DNA of 64,000 bases from Fasciolopsis buskii (GCA_008360955.1 LUCM01004646.1:23224-87223); one strand, 5' to 3'; shown: positions 10,900 to 24,530, counted from the stretch's first letter. The notes: generated by a model from the sequence alone, not told the origin. Program-made: numbers and translations.

Positions 10900-13050
10900 T
10901 TATACAGCCCCTCCGTGACCCCTATCGATGCCAGTTCCTTAACAATCTTAAGGGCTGTCATTAAGTCATCTCTTTCTCCACGTCTTTCGAGGAAGTACAA
11001 GCTGAACGCCCTCAGCCTGTGATCATACCTGATGTGCCCCAAATGTCCAAACCACCCATGTAAAAATTGCGCTTAACCCGTTCCAGCATTTCCCCATCTC
11101 TTACCAAAGACGGTTTTCATGCCTGGTCACATTATTCCAAGTGCGGTGGGACAAATGCCTTGAACGAGGGCGGAAGAACGTTAGGCCTCATATATCCTAC
11201 AGTTTTCTTAAGTCGGCGTAAGGCCTACCATGCCTTCTTGGCTGCCTTCTGATATTGCAGACTAGGTTTGAATTCCCCACCCACTACTACCCCTAGGTCC
11301 CTCGCTTGGTGCGTTCGTCACATCGCGACCTGATGCCCAGGCAGACCCATGTAGCGAGAGGGCTTAGCTCAGTCCAAGAGCTCAAGTTCAAAGGAAGGTC
11401 CCATCTTACTGACCACTAGTAATTTTTACCCAGATCCCTCTGGATAGCCTCACTGTTTGCTGTCTCTAATAGTTTGATGTCGTCAGCAAACATGAAACAC
11501 GGATATCCCAGCACATTGGCTGTGTCGCTGACGAACATTAAGAAAATCAGTGACCCTAAGACGGACGCCCGAGGCACTTCACTAAATAGCAATCCTCTGT
11601 CTGATACACAGCCTTCGATTCACCCTGAAAGACCTACCCCTCAGACCTTGCGCTATCCACTTGTTCACCTCAGCATCCACCCCGGAAGCCTTTGCTCCCT
11701 CGTCAAGAAGCCTGTGGTTAATGAGATCGAAGGTCATCTGGAAATGTGTCAAAAGCCATTTTACTCCACCATCTATAAATGGTTCGCCTCTGGATGATTG
11801 ATTAGCCTGTTGCGAAGGGCAGTTTCAAGAATTTTTAGTACAATGAATGTCGGACTCACCTGTCCGTGTCTGTCTTATTAATCTCTCTTCCCCCTATATG
11901 CGCCGGTGTAACTATCGGCGTCAACCGACCCGCGAGGATCCGCCCTTCATCCAGCGATGAATTAAAGAACTAGGGGATATGTTTCAACGGGACCAGCGGT
12001 TTTAATATCGCTGGTTGGATCCCACCGGACACTGCCCCTTTCGACCAGTTAATTTTTCAGGCTGCTCCACACTTCTTCCCCCGTGATCAACCCGCCTGGC
12101 ATCTCCATCATAAAACTGACGGGACTCTGTATTTATTTCTGCGTCCCTTGATCCTGCTTTCGTAGTTCCAGGAACAGTTCCAAAAGACCGTAGGCTTTCT
12201 CCCGAATGTCGGTCGGCCTAATTCCCTGGTGAATTTTCACTCCTCCCATGGCTTTCCGCAAAGTTGCTTTAGACTTCCTATAACCGTACTAGGCTGTGGG
12301 TTTGCTCGTAGCACGGGTAGCCCTCCGATCCTCGTCAGCACCTCAGCACTGTCGCCAGATGCGTAACATGCTTCTTTCCTCCGCTATGCACCTCAGCTAA
12401 TCTCGGTAGCTTCTTGTGCCCATAAATCTCACGAAAGACCTGCATTTTCGCTTCCTCCAGCTAGATATCGCCCACGGATGTAGCATTTGCTTAGGTTATT
12501 CTCATAACCTACCCTGAACGGAGCGGGCGGTCGCTTGATCGGGGCCCTCACGCTTTTTGCGTGACAATTGAGAGCCTCACCAACGCCCTCGTGCCCACAG
12601 CCGCCTTTTTTGGTCATTCCGGCCAGTGGCAGTCACGGGGGTCGGTTGCAGCTTTAGTGAATCAGAGTGCACCCGCCCTCTACGTCCGACTCCAGCCCTA
12701 CTGCACGGATTGACATTCAGTGGCCCTCCCCTACCCAGTATTCTGAGCCTCAGTTTGGGGACTTGTAGTCGCACGTTAATGAATCTTGGCGAGCCCCCGT
12801 TTGCATCTTTAGCCTTAATCATGCTGGCGGCACTATCATTTGGCTGTGTAGTAATCTAAACTCTGGCTACCGTCCTAAGTCTATCCGTGGATTGACGAAT
12901 TCCACCAACATTAGCAGTGGGTTCCGGCATCTCGATTCACTTCTTGTCATCCTCCTAGGCAAGGTGCCCCATTGGCAGCTAAATTCTCCGGTACTTCCAC
13001 CGCTAGAAGCAGATTTAATACGTGGCACCTTACAGCAATTTTCCGCTGCT
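10900..13050 (-). mobile_element. Degenerate CR1/jockey-like LINE (endonuclease end to RT C-terminus)
   Basis: Reading the minus strand from high to low coordinates, recognisable LINE blocks appear in the right order with frameshifts. There is an endonuclease-to-RT linker with a basic stretch (KSVRAPIKRPPAPFRVGYEN, about 12.5 kb). A palm segment follows (LLDEGAKASGVDAEVNKWI, about 11.7 kb). Then comes PRASVLGSLIFLMFVSDT, and the catalytic FADDIKLLE at about 11.48 kb. Last is the RT tail with YMRPNVLPPSF and PHLExCDQAxKPSL near 11.1-11.2 kb. A frameshift separates the palm segment from the PRASVLG block, and there are many stops, so this is a dead copy. The left part (10.5-10.9 kb) and the right border are unclear. 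The plus strand here is pyrimidine-rich, as expected if the element's sense strand is purine-rich. Confidence 0.8.
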
Positions 13051-13249
13051 TCCCCTCTTACTTGAAGGGCCCCGGGCTCCCATGATTGAAGACATTACGA
13101 TTTCTACCCAACGAGATATGGTGGGACTCCTGCGCACTATTAGCTTCGGGGTCATCTGACGTAGCGCATGCTACACATTTTCAGCCCTGTGACAATTTTC
13201 GATTACCCTCTGTCCCGGGGCAGCGACCGTTTCCACCGCTTGAGTTTAT

Positions 13250-16200
13250 AATGTACCGTATTGCAAAGAATTTCGCGTACAACCCATAATATTGCGTTTC
13301 AGTCAAAAATTGTGAGGGTAGTAATAGAAAAAAATTCATAAATAAAACAAAACTGAACTCACTCCTGAGAAAAGAAATGTAAAAGATCTCTTTCAGAAAC
13401 GACCATAACACATTGCAAAAGGTCGCTCAAACATGTAGATAGAAACCGGAAATGGTTTGTGAAAATTCGCGTTAAATATGTGGTGCAAATAAATTGTGCG
13501 CACAAAAGTCTAAAATGCAAACATTCAACTTAGGTGAGTAAAATCGACCCGTTAATAAATAAGATAGGCAAAACACTGCGGCAGTGAGCATGGTTAAGGA
13601 TGCAAGGAGGACAGAGACGCATATCGAGATAATTGCACTCAATATGAGAGGAAACAAGATCCCCAGATTTGAATCAACGCAGCTTAGCAAACAAAAGCTT
13701 CGAAAAGGATGCCAAATACGTGACTTGGCTAAAGAATTGTATCGAAAACCGAAGAAGAAGGCCTGAAAAGAATCACAAAGCTTGAAGATGAGGAAGAAGA
13801 TAAGAGAGTTAATCAAATACACTGTGAGGTGGGAGAGCAAATCGAAGGTTTCGACCCGGATGCATCGGGTGCGCATCGTTCTGCGTCGCCAAAGGAAAAA
13901 ATACGTTATTGGCGAAAATTATCAGCATAGAAGAAATTATAAAATGTATGGCGTGATCAGTTTATGCAACGGAATCACTTAGCAAGAAATTTCCGTCAGT
14001 ATGGTGCAGGAAGCAATGCATAAGGGCTCTTAAGGGTCTAGCTTTTCATGTCTAGGCCAAATAATCCTTGTCGGAAGCCCGGGACGTCAAAATTGCCTTG
14101 GGTCTGATGCAGATATTGATTCTGGACGGTATGGAACGAAAAGCAGATCGTGTAGAAATATGAGAGTGACACTTTGGAAGATCATTGTGCGGAGGATGTG
14201 TGGGATCATGAAGAATTTTGTGAGCAAATTTCTCACATGCTGCTAAGTTTCGGTCACATGGATGTAGGGGCAGTTCAGTTAGTGATACACGGCTAATAAC
14301 TGATAGTCCCCGGTGAAGAATTTGAAAGTGTTTTTCAAGTAAACGCAGAAAAATGACGAGAGAACAGTATAGAAGGAGTGGAAAAACATTGGTATGCAAA
14401 TCGGGGGATATTGCTTTGTTTCACCCCGTAGTGCCAAATCTTCTTAATCTGAAATAACAACCGTCGGAGACTCTGTGCAGATAAAAATGTGAGTGGTCCA
14501 CTTCAGAATTTCATCAGCAATAACTGCCAGATATTTCACAGAATCAACCCTGGTAAAAGTTCCTGATTTGATGGAAGACGTTTTGGATGGGTAGGCCGAC
14601 CGAGAGAGAAAGAGACAAACATTCGAAACATTTAGATGTGTTGAGATTTAAACCAGGTCGTAAGAAGCAGAGGGGTTGTTGGAAAGACTTTGGAATGGCT
14701 TGAGATAGGGCAACATAGCCAGCTAACATAAACAAAGGCAAGAGTGGGCTGTTTGATTATTCGGTGATTTAAGTAAGCATCCACTGCAAGATGGTCTTTC
14801 AAATTGCCGCTGTCATTTTCCAGTGCTTTCAGCTCTTGGTTCCTTACTCTCTGGAATCATTATCCGTGAACCCTCCACTGCCCCATATTTAGCACACTTT
14901 CTGACACCGTGACGATGTTTCGGCCCAACTCCTGAACATCTTATCATAAAGTGCTAATGTCAATCCTCGATGAGTCTTTATGGCATTTCACAATTTGATT
15001 AGCACAACATGTTTTTTATTTTCTCCGCGTTTTCGAATGAAATGCGAACTTCATTCACACAAAAGTGAGTACAGTAGAATACAACACACCTCCGTAGCGA
15101 TTTAGATTGTCCCAGAAGTTGCATGGATGCCAAAGGCAAAGCTATGAAATGGGATTTCCCACGAAGTAGTTATTGTAGTCAATAACTTGAATTATCGTGA
15201 CTGTGAACCTGCAGGCATGTGTTCGCCAAATCAACTTTTAGGAAGCATTTATTTCGCAAAATATTACTTCATTTTGGTAGTGCCACAACCGAGAGTTGAT
15301 AGGCAGGCAGTAGTCACTGCAAACAAGAAGTAACTGCCCCTCGCTTTTCAACGCCGGAGGAATCTGACGGGCCCAGACTAACAAAACAAGATGGGAAATT
15401 GTGCTCCCGATCTCCATTTTATTTATGGCCTTGAAGAAACCTCGTTCGCTCCAGGGCGGCACTTGTCGCTCTTGGATTGTCTTATTCCCATGGAATCCCA
15501 CTGCTACCGGATATACTGCCATGCACCCTTTTTAACGGAACTCCGTGCGATCAATCTAGAAACTGTTGACTCTTCTGTGGTGGAATTCGACGTTGCCTGA
15601 AGTGAAACGGATATGCTCAGCGCATGCAGATATTTCAATCCGAATATGGGGGGCTGTCATCAGAGACCAGGAAGCAGATGGAGATGCACTCATTTTTCAA
15701 TCATACTGATACGTTGGATTCACCAAGTAGAGTCCAAAGACGGTCAGGGGTACCTGCGGTAAAGACAGCAGGGGACTTCATTGGAACAATGGGCCGAATC
15801 CTGTCGAGGTCTTTCCCAGGAATCATCCACTGGCAGCTTCTAGTAATAACAATGAACCTTCTTCTCAAGCCAAGGCGAAACAAAAGACTGCGCATAAGAA
15901 ATTGACTGGAGCCGGTTAACACTTTCAGTGTTAGCACACGACTGCCCCGTTCCGCAGCTTTGTCATTCCTGTTTATTACGTCAATCGCCAAAATTGCATT
16001 TCGACGCTTGTACCTGTGGCACTGAAATTGATTCACGAAAATCCCTGCCATGCCTGTGAAAAAACGGTGGATATTTCACCCTCAAGGTAGCTCGGAAATT
16101 CATTAAAACCAAGTGCTTGATTAATGAGGTCCTCGGTTCATCGAATGGCGCTGTTTCTTCAGGTCTCGGGAATGCCAGATTCTTTATTGCGAAATAAGTA

Positions 16201-19200
16201 GATCGGACGCCAGCGGTGAGGAAAAGCCCTGTTTGGCTCTCCTTTTCCAGACCTTCGCGTTATTCCACCATAATTGGAAAAGCTGAAAACGATCTTTAAT
16301 CTCAGTGGCACCGCCTTGCAGGTTCAGCTGCTCAGTGTTAGACAGTCACACCCAACGGAGCCAATTGTAATGCTTGAACTTCCAACTATTATGCTTAATT
16401 CGGTCGGCACGTGTGGCCATCGGATGTGAATTGCCATTAGGTATATATTTGGCCTGGATCTTGGTATACGCGGATGAAGTCAACGTGAATACCGCAGAAA
16501 CAAGTTATTTTTACTGTTCTTGAATGTAAATGCAGTGTTTGAAATATTCCCATTGATGAAATACGTTCAATCCAATCGCCTTCATGAGTGCTCGAATTTC
16601 ACGACCGCTTGGTATCACGGTTCTCATTAGTTGCCTGCCTACTCAGGCCGGCGCCTAGATGTACCAACCTACAGCAAATAACTTAGACGTAAGCTCATTA
16701 CACATGCAGTTCAACGAACCTCATGGTTCGGCACGCTAGCGCGAGCCCACGCAGAACGATCTCCAGCTGACATTTACTGCGGTCGCAGCACACTAGACAG
16801 CTCACTTGGAATCCGACAGGATTTAGATCCCAGGGTCTTTTACTTTGCTTGCTGCATTGCTTGCAAAAGACCATCGTCCTGTGCAACTGTAACTCCCTCT
16901 GGGTATCTTGAGCGCAGGTGGCTATTTCACGCTTGAAGTGGTGGGCCTCATGCTTTTGCGGAGCCAATAATTGGATGTTGTTGTGCTTTGAGCATATTTT
17001 CCGGAGGACTCAGCCGCCTCCACAACATCCAAGAAGAAAATTCCGGAAGTATGCACTGTCAAAGCAGGACCATTCGCAACCAACAAAAACAGTGATCCGG
17101 TCGCCGAGCCTGGGCTGCTTTGGTAGCAATCACCCCACTTAGTCTCTTGGGCCCGGACATAAAATGCACTACCACTTATAGATTCATCTAAATACCTAAA
17201 TAGCCGGCCACATATGACAAAGGCTGGCGTCGTCAGCAGCAGATGATTTGCCAATGCAGATGCCTTACCGAAATCGATTTAACACATCTCTACCGGCATG
17301 CCTTCATTTATCCTGGAAGTTTCTTCTTCAAATGAGCATAAGAGATTTGTAAGACAACATCTGTGCTTCAGTACACCAAGTAGGTCGGGGCATATGGTGG
17401 AATGCTGCGTCAGAAGCGGACACACTCCCTAATATGTTCTAGCACTTTGCACAAGGCGCTTGCTAGGCTCGTTTGACTCTAATTCTTTATTTCTAAGCGT
17501 GAGCCACCTGCTTGGATAACTACTACCGCCATCGTTTTCTGGCCTTGTGACAAACGTCTCTGTCAAACAGTCGCGTCGAACAGCTTACAATGTGACCACA
17601 GGAAGAGACTGGCCAGCTAATCTAAGGTTTTTGGATTGATCTCGTCGGGGCCAGCTGACTGACTGACGCTTGCAAATTACTAGTCGTGGACTAACCGCAA
17701 CTTTTGTTATCTGCAGTCATTCCATATTGAGGGCTCAGGTTTTTAAGGTTTAACCCTCGGGGAAAATCCTCAGCCACCCTATGAGCATTGCTAATCAGTC
17801 AGCTAAAAAATTTCCCTTGTCGTTGTCATCCGCTGCAACAGAATTTTTATTGATTGCTATCGGGCCGACCGTTTAGCCAAGTTATTCGTTGCCCCCGGCA
17901 TTAGCATGTTCCCTGGACTGCTTCTTAGCAAACTTGGTCAAATTTGCTTCGTAGATATACTTTGAATTTTCTCACTAAGCTTTTAAACTCACTTTTGTGC
18001 TTGACATCTCAAGCCCATGCCTGAAGGCTGTTATGGGCATTATACAGTAACCATTTTCGGCCTCTATCCTCATTAGCCCTAGGTATTCCGGCCTTCCACC
18101 ACACTGTGCTGCCTGCATTTTTCGTCTCTTCGGCGGTGAAAGAAATATTGGTGGACGAGCAGGAACTCATCCATCACCAGCCGCAGTTTCTTCGCGCTGT
18201 TTTCTTTAGTGTCCTACCACAGGTCTAACGCACTGTTTAGTTAAATTTAGTAAAAGCTGCTTACCGTTTAGGCTCAGCCTTTGGGAGTTGCACAGAAGAA
18301 GTCTGTTCAATGAAAGAGTAATTTCTGTTTCCCAAAGAAGAATACATCCGCAGATGCTCCATATCCTTTCCTGCATTTGTCACGAGGCCTAGTGGGTATG
18401 TTGTACATGCAGCACTATATACGGCGCTCTCCTTTAAGTGTTTGAGCATGACGTTTTCATGCAGGTAAACTAAAAATTGTTGCCGAGTACCCGTTGCTCA
18501 TATGTCGACTTCCAAGTTCACGCGCGGTAGGTCTAAATTGCCCACAACCCAAGTTCCCGTTTAGATTACAATTTTTGAATTTTCTTCCATATGGCTTGAA
18601 TGTTTTCCTTTTAGACTAGAGGTGAGAATGCAGGTATTGGCAATACAATTCAACTTGACGTCACATCCTTTGGGGGCTCCGGCGCTCTCTTTTTCTATCT
18701 TGATACTTGATCCCCTTGCTTTGCCCGCAAAAGACATGATAAATTGTGCTTATCTGACAGCCTCTACAGCAGTTTTCTGGGAAGGTTTCAAGCTTTCTTG
18801 ATTGTTTCTCTGCATTTGCCACTATTTTTCCCTGATAGCTTCTTCCGCGAATTCTTAAAACTTAGGAGTAGCAATCAGTAAAGTTCATTTCAGTGAGCGC
18901 CCTGACAGGTGTATCCTTCTTGGAGTCCTCGGCTTACAAACCAAGTGGGAATTTCAGTTCCTTGTTTGCTCAAAACAGGAGCTTTTGGAGATATGTCAAA
19001 TGCATATATATATGTAAAGTGATACATTTCAACGAAATATTCAATTCTGATAATAAAAGACCATGTGATCGGGTCCCATCTACGTTGCTAGACCAAGGAA
19101 TGCTGTAATCTAGAATAAACCTAGAGCCCACACGTGGGCGTTTACTGACAAGCAGCAAATGGCATTCGTGGGCGGCCAGTTCTAGAACGGTACAACCAAC

Positions 19201-19440
19201 CTTGTGAAAAATGGACCATGAATTTCACCCTGCTGCACTTCCTCTGTCGTTTCGTGCCTTGTTCCTTTGCTCCACATATGAGAGCAAACGCAAAAAGGCT
19301 GCCAGCATCTTCGCCCGTCAGGTTCAGCGTGCACAGTAAACGAAATTGTCACAGCGTTCACATTACTGTGTTGCCGGCCGATATCTGTGTCTTCCAGTAC
19401 CGCGTAGGTTCTGTTTCTTAAAGGCAACGTATCAGGAGCA
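13250..19440. other. Long stretch without recognised genes; decayed repeats likely
   Basis: No frame carries a domain I can name. The minus frame at 14399-14052 has a HDPTHPPHNDLP-type segment of the kind seen near LINE C-termini; this is only suggestive. The plus frame at 15391-15600 and the 16.7-17.3 kb frames are of similar size on both strands and show no motif. Base composition shifts between C/T-rich and G/A-rich blocks, suggesting a patchwork of old insertions. Confidence 0.35.
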
Positions 19441-19448
19441 GTACCAGA

Positions 19449-19870
19449 TCAAGCATTGATTAGTGAAGAGTTAATTAGAGAAAATTCATCAGTCAGAGCC
19501 ATAGCACCATGCCTTAAAAGAGCTGGGGGCGGACTGTCAGGAAAAACTACTTTGGTTATTTTAGTGGTGCGGAGAAGGTCGAGCACCATGTCTCTTGAAA
19601 AACTTGTGAATTTCACATCATCAACCTGACCAAATATGACCGGAACGTGATTGAAAGGATGAACGAAGGCACGATTGATGCTTTCGACATCCACACGATC
19701 TTTCTTATGCTTCTTTTTCTTCCCACACAACAAGTCGGTGCCTTGCTATAGGAATCGATTGTTGGTACCACCAAACAGTTGGCTGTCGAACGTCATGTCG
19801 GTGCGTTGGATTTCTGTTTTTATTGGGTTTGAAGCATAGCACACGCTTGAGTTAAAGTGAATTTAACAGG
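19449..19870 (-). mobile_element. LINE-type reverse transcriptase N-terminal fragment
   Basis: The minus frame contains VESINRAFVHPFNHVPVIF, then DMVLDLLRTTKITK, PDSPPPALLRHGA and LTDEFSLINSSL. The second half resembles the start of a LINE RT palm (LLxxLKxxKxxGPDxIPPxLL, then L..LF..SL..G). It stops at 19449 without the rest of the RT. It is homologous to the fragment at 1-306, including non-coding flank up to about 19860 (the shared cacacgcttgagtta-type end). The two copies differ at many positions, so both are old. Confidence 0.55.
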
Positions 19871-21355
19871 TTACTACTAGGAAAGGTTCGAGATACTTAT
19901 GAGAAGGAGGAAATGGATGAAGGATATGTACGTTATGCTTAAAATAGATAGCAATATGTTTCGGACGTATTTACTGGTATGAGTCTTTTGATATGTATGG
20001 CGACAAGTAAACTGAAAGTAGGACGCCGTACTTACTGAGAGGTTGGCGGATGAGTCAGGACGGCAGGGTTGGCGAGAATATAGAAACAGCTAGCCAGAAT
20101 GTTTCCTCTTGGATTAAATAGACCATCCAGCGATTCCTCAAAATATGCTTGGGCTTTGCTACCAGTTGAGCGGCTCAAGCTTGCAACTACTAAGGAAGTT
20201 GGTTCGAAGTGCCCAAATTCCCACGGAAGCCAAACTGGGTGGCAGTGTCATGGGTGGCGTATTGCGCAAGGAAGGCGGGGTAGCGCCAGCACGAAGACTT
20301 TATCAGAAATCTAAACGTAGTTGCATGATGAACCGTCTGGAATCAACATCGCGAGAGAAAGTCAGATTCCTTCAATTACGACCATCCACTGGTGCAGCTT
20401 GACAGTCAGAAATAATGAAGAATGGTAAAAGGTAATCTGTAAAGTGTTCCAGATGAGATGTTATAGAGTGAAAAAAAAAAAACGCACAATTAAATGAAAG
20501 GGTCTAGAGGTACAGGAGTGGAGCGGAAAACGTAGTAGACGCGTTCGAAGTATTATTACGTCTGGGAGTTCAAATTTCCGGGCATGTTGGTGTGCCGTTT
20601 GTGGTACTAACCTTGAAATTGTTCGAACTCTTCCATTTACCCTCTGAGCAGTGGGCATCTTGCACGATCCCGATTGTGGGTCGAGAATACAGGAAATGAT
20701 GATTGCAAAAGAGGAAGTTTTGGATATGCCATGGGTAAGCGTTTGACGGCAGAATGCAGCGCAATAGGGATCAGTGCGCAAAAAAGAAACTTTGACTGAA
20801 TTCTCAGTGAATTTGTCATCAAACTTCCTTCTTCACTACCTGTCAAATGAAATGCAGGGCAGAACTTAAAAACATGATCAACTCGTATGACTAAGAATTG
20901 GTGAATAAAGCCAAAGTGAGGTACACGGTTAGTGCAGCCAGTGCCGCTGATTCGGTGTCGGTTCGTAACTTCAAGCTAGAACGCCCGATGTAAGCGACTT
21001 GATGTGAGGAATCGCAGTATTGTTGAGAAGTGAATGAAGTCTGTGTTGAAGTGCAATCAGATCGTAGTTCCGCCCTGAGACCACTTTGGAACACAGCAGG
21101 CGGTGGAAGAAAATACGGCATAGCAACTGAACACAATTAGTTGAAGGCGACTTTTGCAATGACCACGTCAGCCGAGGAATTTCGGGTTTGATCCTGAGTG
21201 CTGGCTTATAAGTTAGCGGATAAACTTGAAAAAGAAAAGAAGCGAGGAAAACAGCCTGGATTTTGACAGACCTCGACATTTTCCGCCGAGATATAATCGT
21301 ATTTATCTTCAAAGCGAAATTTAGTTATTAATTTTAATGGTTCTCGGTTTGCGAA
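19871..21355. other. No gene recognised
   Basis: Open frames at 20099-20402 plus and 20461-21312 minus are short, mutually overlapping and without motifs. A run of A (about 20470) is the only simple sequence noted. Confidence 0.35.
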
Positions 21356-21359
21356 AGGC

Positions 21360-21720
21360 TTGTGCGAGACAGGAACTACTTCATACAAGAATGTTGCAGA
21401 TGAAACGCAAATAAAAGAAATCAGAAAGGACGTGAAGGTTTGTTTGCAAGTTGCATAAATAATGAATAGAACCTTTTACCCGACTGTGCAAGCCTCTCTG
21501 GGGCTGTTCTTTAGCAGCGAACTGTGAACCATTTTGTGTCTAACTGCATCAAAGTTTCGCATCGTTGGCGCAAAATTTGGCCGGAGTGTAAGGGTGGATG
21601 TCGCAATGTGGCCGGAATTCCCAGAAGTCAATAAAGTTACATGACAGGCAGATAAGTTAAGCTGAGAAATATGATTGAAAATGGAAGATTATAGGTCTGA
21701 TGTGTTGAAAATCAGAGAAA
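21360..21720 (+). repeat. Dispersed repeat family R, copy 1
   Basis: This contains the family's middle blocks: a gatgaaacgcaaataaaagaa-type segment, a gctgttctttagcagcg-type segment, then ggatgtcgcaatgtggccgga and a gataagttaagctgagaa-type segment. The same blocks occur in the same order at 28980-29470, 29755-30075 and 31800-32480. No coding frame is shared between copies, so it behaves as a non-coding repeat. Confidence 0.6.
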
Positions 21721-22184
21721 AGTGTGAATTATAGCATGGGTTGATCTGTTTTTATGTTGGCTTATTCCGTTTTTTACTGGAGCTGCGGTACGGATGGCAC
21801 AGTGGCTAAGTCGTTGATGCTGGTATTGCTGAGGATTCATGTACTAAAAGAAAATAGCATCAGAACTGTGACGTTATGCTCCGATTGCTTAAAAGATGGC
21901 AACGGGATCAGATTTATCACGTGAAGGTTTCGGGCCAGGTGAAGGCCAACTCGGCACGGAAATGATGAAATACAGAGGCTAACGGTGCTTAAAATCGGAG
22001 AATAAAATAAAAGATCACTGGTCCACTGGACCACACTACTGATGGTAAAATGGTTATTCGGCTTTATCAGCAGCGTCAAGAAGGTGTTGGTTTAAATACG
22101 CAATAAAGTGATGTAACAAAGTTTGAGGCTAAATTCCGGGAACCCTAGGTGGTAAATGCAGTGAAGACTTGGTCATTACCTGGA

Positions 22185-22610
22185 ATTCCAACCCATGTTC
22201 GCAGATCTCATCAAGTCCAACATAAGCTTGTGTCATGTAAATTGAGAGCTAAGCATCTGGCGACTTGCTATCCAGGCTTTAAACTACGCCGAACTTGGGC
22301 AGGGCTGTGGCGGACGACCAAGTTTGTTGCCAATGTGGGAGTTGGCAAAAGCGAAGGGTTTCCCCTGATCGATAGCCGAATCAGGCCTTTTGTAGCGAAT
22401 AATATCTGCTACAAAGCAGATACTGGCAAGTGGTGGCGTCGTGTATAACGTGTGTTGCAGGAGGAACATTAGCGTGGCAAGGATAAATTGAAATAAGTTC
22501 AGTTTGATTTGACGAAGCGATAGTGGATTAAAAACAAGGAGGTCGCGCTTGGCCCTGTAGTTTAGGCTAGATGTGAGACCAAGGAAGCTTTCAGTGGACA
22601 CCCGTTGCAC
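22185..22610 (-). mobile_element. LINE C-terminal fragment (CR1/jockey-like), minus copy
   Basis: The minus frame has NYRAKRDLLVFNPLSLRQIK, then DIIRYKRPDSAIDQGKPFAF, then PPQPCPSSA. This aligns with the better-preserved tail at 30735-31450 (NYRTRCELLGLEPLWLRRVK, LTRLSIRAKFFTIAYTKLWN, LRSCPNLALLKAQ). It is degenerate and truncated. It lies head-to-head with the plus copy that follows. Confidence 0.65.
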
Positions 22611-22799
22611 ATTCTCGATCGCGACTCGATCAAATTTACTCCTTTGTCTAAAGAAAATAGAGCAATGTTCAAGGTAGGACCTGCTGCGTCAGTGAAATTC
22701 CATTTGCTTGCAATTTTGAATGAAGGATTTCCTTATGATCATTATAGCGACTGTTTCAAAGAGGAAGGTTTAGTGGTAGATTGCTCATGGAAGTTGGGA

Positions 22800-23237
22800 G
22801 AGCGGGAGTATCCTGGCCCTGAAATACTTAATCGTATGTTAGCGTTAACTACAGGGCCAGATGCGAGCTGTTTAGACTTGAACCATTGTGGCTTCGTCGA
22901 GTTAAATTAAACCTTATATTTCTCTTTATTCTTTGACTTAATAATGTTCACTCCACTACAAACGTCACACGCGACGCCGATAGTCCCCCACATCCACTTC
23001 GTAGTAGATGCTACTCGTTAAGAATACCCCTGACTCGACTATCGATCAGGGCCAAATTCTTCACAGTTGCCTAGTCTAAACTGTGGAACAAACGCCATAG
23101 TTCCCTGCGGTTCTGCCCAAATGTAGCCTCGTTCAAAGCCCATCTGGCAGCGTTATTGGATGTCCAGTTCTTAATTAACCTGACACGAGCTAACATTGGA
23201 CTAGACGAGGCCTACGAACATGGGATAGAATTTTAGT
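22800..23237 (+). mobile_element. LINE C-terminal fragment (CR1/jockey-like), plus copy
   Basis: Plus frames read DASCLDLNHCGFVELN and, after a shift, HPLRSRCYSLRIPLTRLSIR, AKFFTVA, a stop, SKLWNK, and RFCPNVASFKAHLAALLDV, ending near LDEAYEHGIEF. The last block matches LLEGAYEHALEF at the end of the 30735-31450 copy, so the element's coding 3' end is at about 23237. Stops and a frameshift make it dead. Confidence 0.75.
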
Positions 23238-23239
23238 TC

Positions 23240-24530
23240 GTGACTGATTCTTTGCTGAGATCACCATCAGGGATTCGGCTTCACCTGCAATTTCTTCACT
23301 TTATCACACGTCCCGACTAATGTACTTTTTGACCTCCCTTGTAGTGATGTACCTCTTCACCAATGGCTTGAGCAACTAACTCTCAAAATTCTCCCAATGT
23401 GGGCGGACGAAAATGTCAGCGTATTTATTGTTGGATCCAAGCTCTTAACACATCCTGTAATTTTAAACACCAGCCTGTGTACTTCTCGCCTTTCACGCCA
23501 TCTTATCCTCTTTACTGGCTAGGCTGGGCTAAATAGGCCATTCTTGGTAGCCCCTAACATTCATCTACGCCTAAAACTGCTACCGTAGCTCATTCTAGTT
23601 GCCACATTCTACGGAAAAGATGCACTCCTCTGCAGGTATTTTGGTGCGATCCAATGATCACAATAACCCTAAGCTGGCACCCAAGCCAGAGTACCTTTCT
23701 CTTGCGTTTCAGATCTTGCATCCGCAGCAGACGCGCTGCTAGAACTGGTGCTCCAGTTATGGCCCGGTCAACGGTAACTGCGATGATTATTGCAATGGAT
23801 ATTCCAACTCGCATTTCTGCGATCGATTAAAACCGCGATTAATGCTATCTCCGGAACGGCCTGTGCACCATATATTCCCCACCCGTACTGCTGACTAAGA
23901 TCAAAAGATGTGACAACGTAAATGACAGCATAGCGGACATTCTTGGCTAGTGTATTTAAGGATTGTTAATACACAATTTCTCTTATCTGACACGCCTCTC
24001 GGTATAGCTTACCACCATCCATATGTAGACATCAATATCCTTAGAGTTCCGTATCCAAAGCTTTACAAATTTCCTCCAGATACTTTGAGACAATCTTTTT
24101 CCGCTCTCAGCATTTTTTGGCCATTTGTTGTCAGCTACGTGCCTCATCCAATTTGCCTGACGTTCCGCCTGTTTTTCACCACCTCCATCCAATCACTGCA
24201 TTACCAGTGCTTGTCGTCTCCTCAGCTTAACGTTTCCGCCCATTATGTAACGCTTCCGACGTTTGGTGTCTCTAGCCATATATCAATATCCACCGTCGGG
24301 CTCCGTCCATGTTGTGCGCCAGCAACAAGCACATTTAGTGCAATTAAACACGGGATGACTCGTAGTCCGCTAATTGCGAACAGTCCCAGTAAACCATTTC
24401 TTGGTCTAAAAAATCGGGTTTTCTACTGTTTTGCTTTTCACTGACATACTTGTAATTCCCCTATGGCTCTGCAGCATCTCATTTTACATTCCAGTGAGCT
24501 TCTGCAATAACTCATTATTGCTCCCACGAT
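23240..24530. other. No gene recognised; contains an uninterpreted 164-codon open frame
   Basis: The plus strand from 23950 to 24444 is open for 164 codons, one of the longest repeat-free frames outside the named genes. It has no ATG at its start, is rich in Ser, Pro and Phe, and shows no motif. This part of the plus strand is C/T-rich, which by itself reduces stop codons. I regard it as probably non-coding. Confidence 0.3.

Noticed and set aside
23950..24444. 164-codon plus frame
   Set aside because: No ATG at the start, Ser/Pro/Phe-rich composition expected from C/T-rich DNA, no motif and no splice support.
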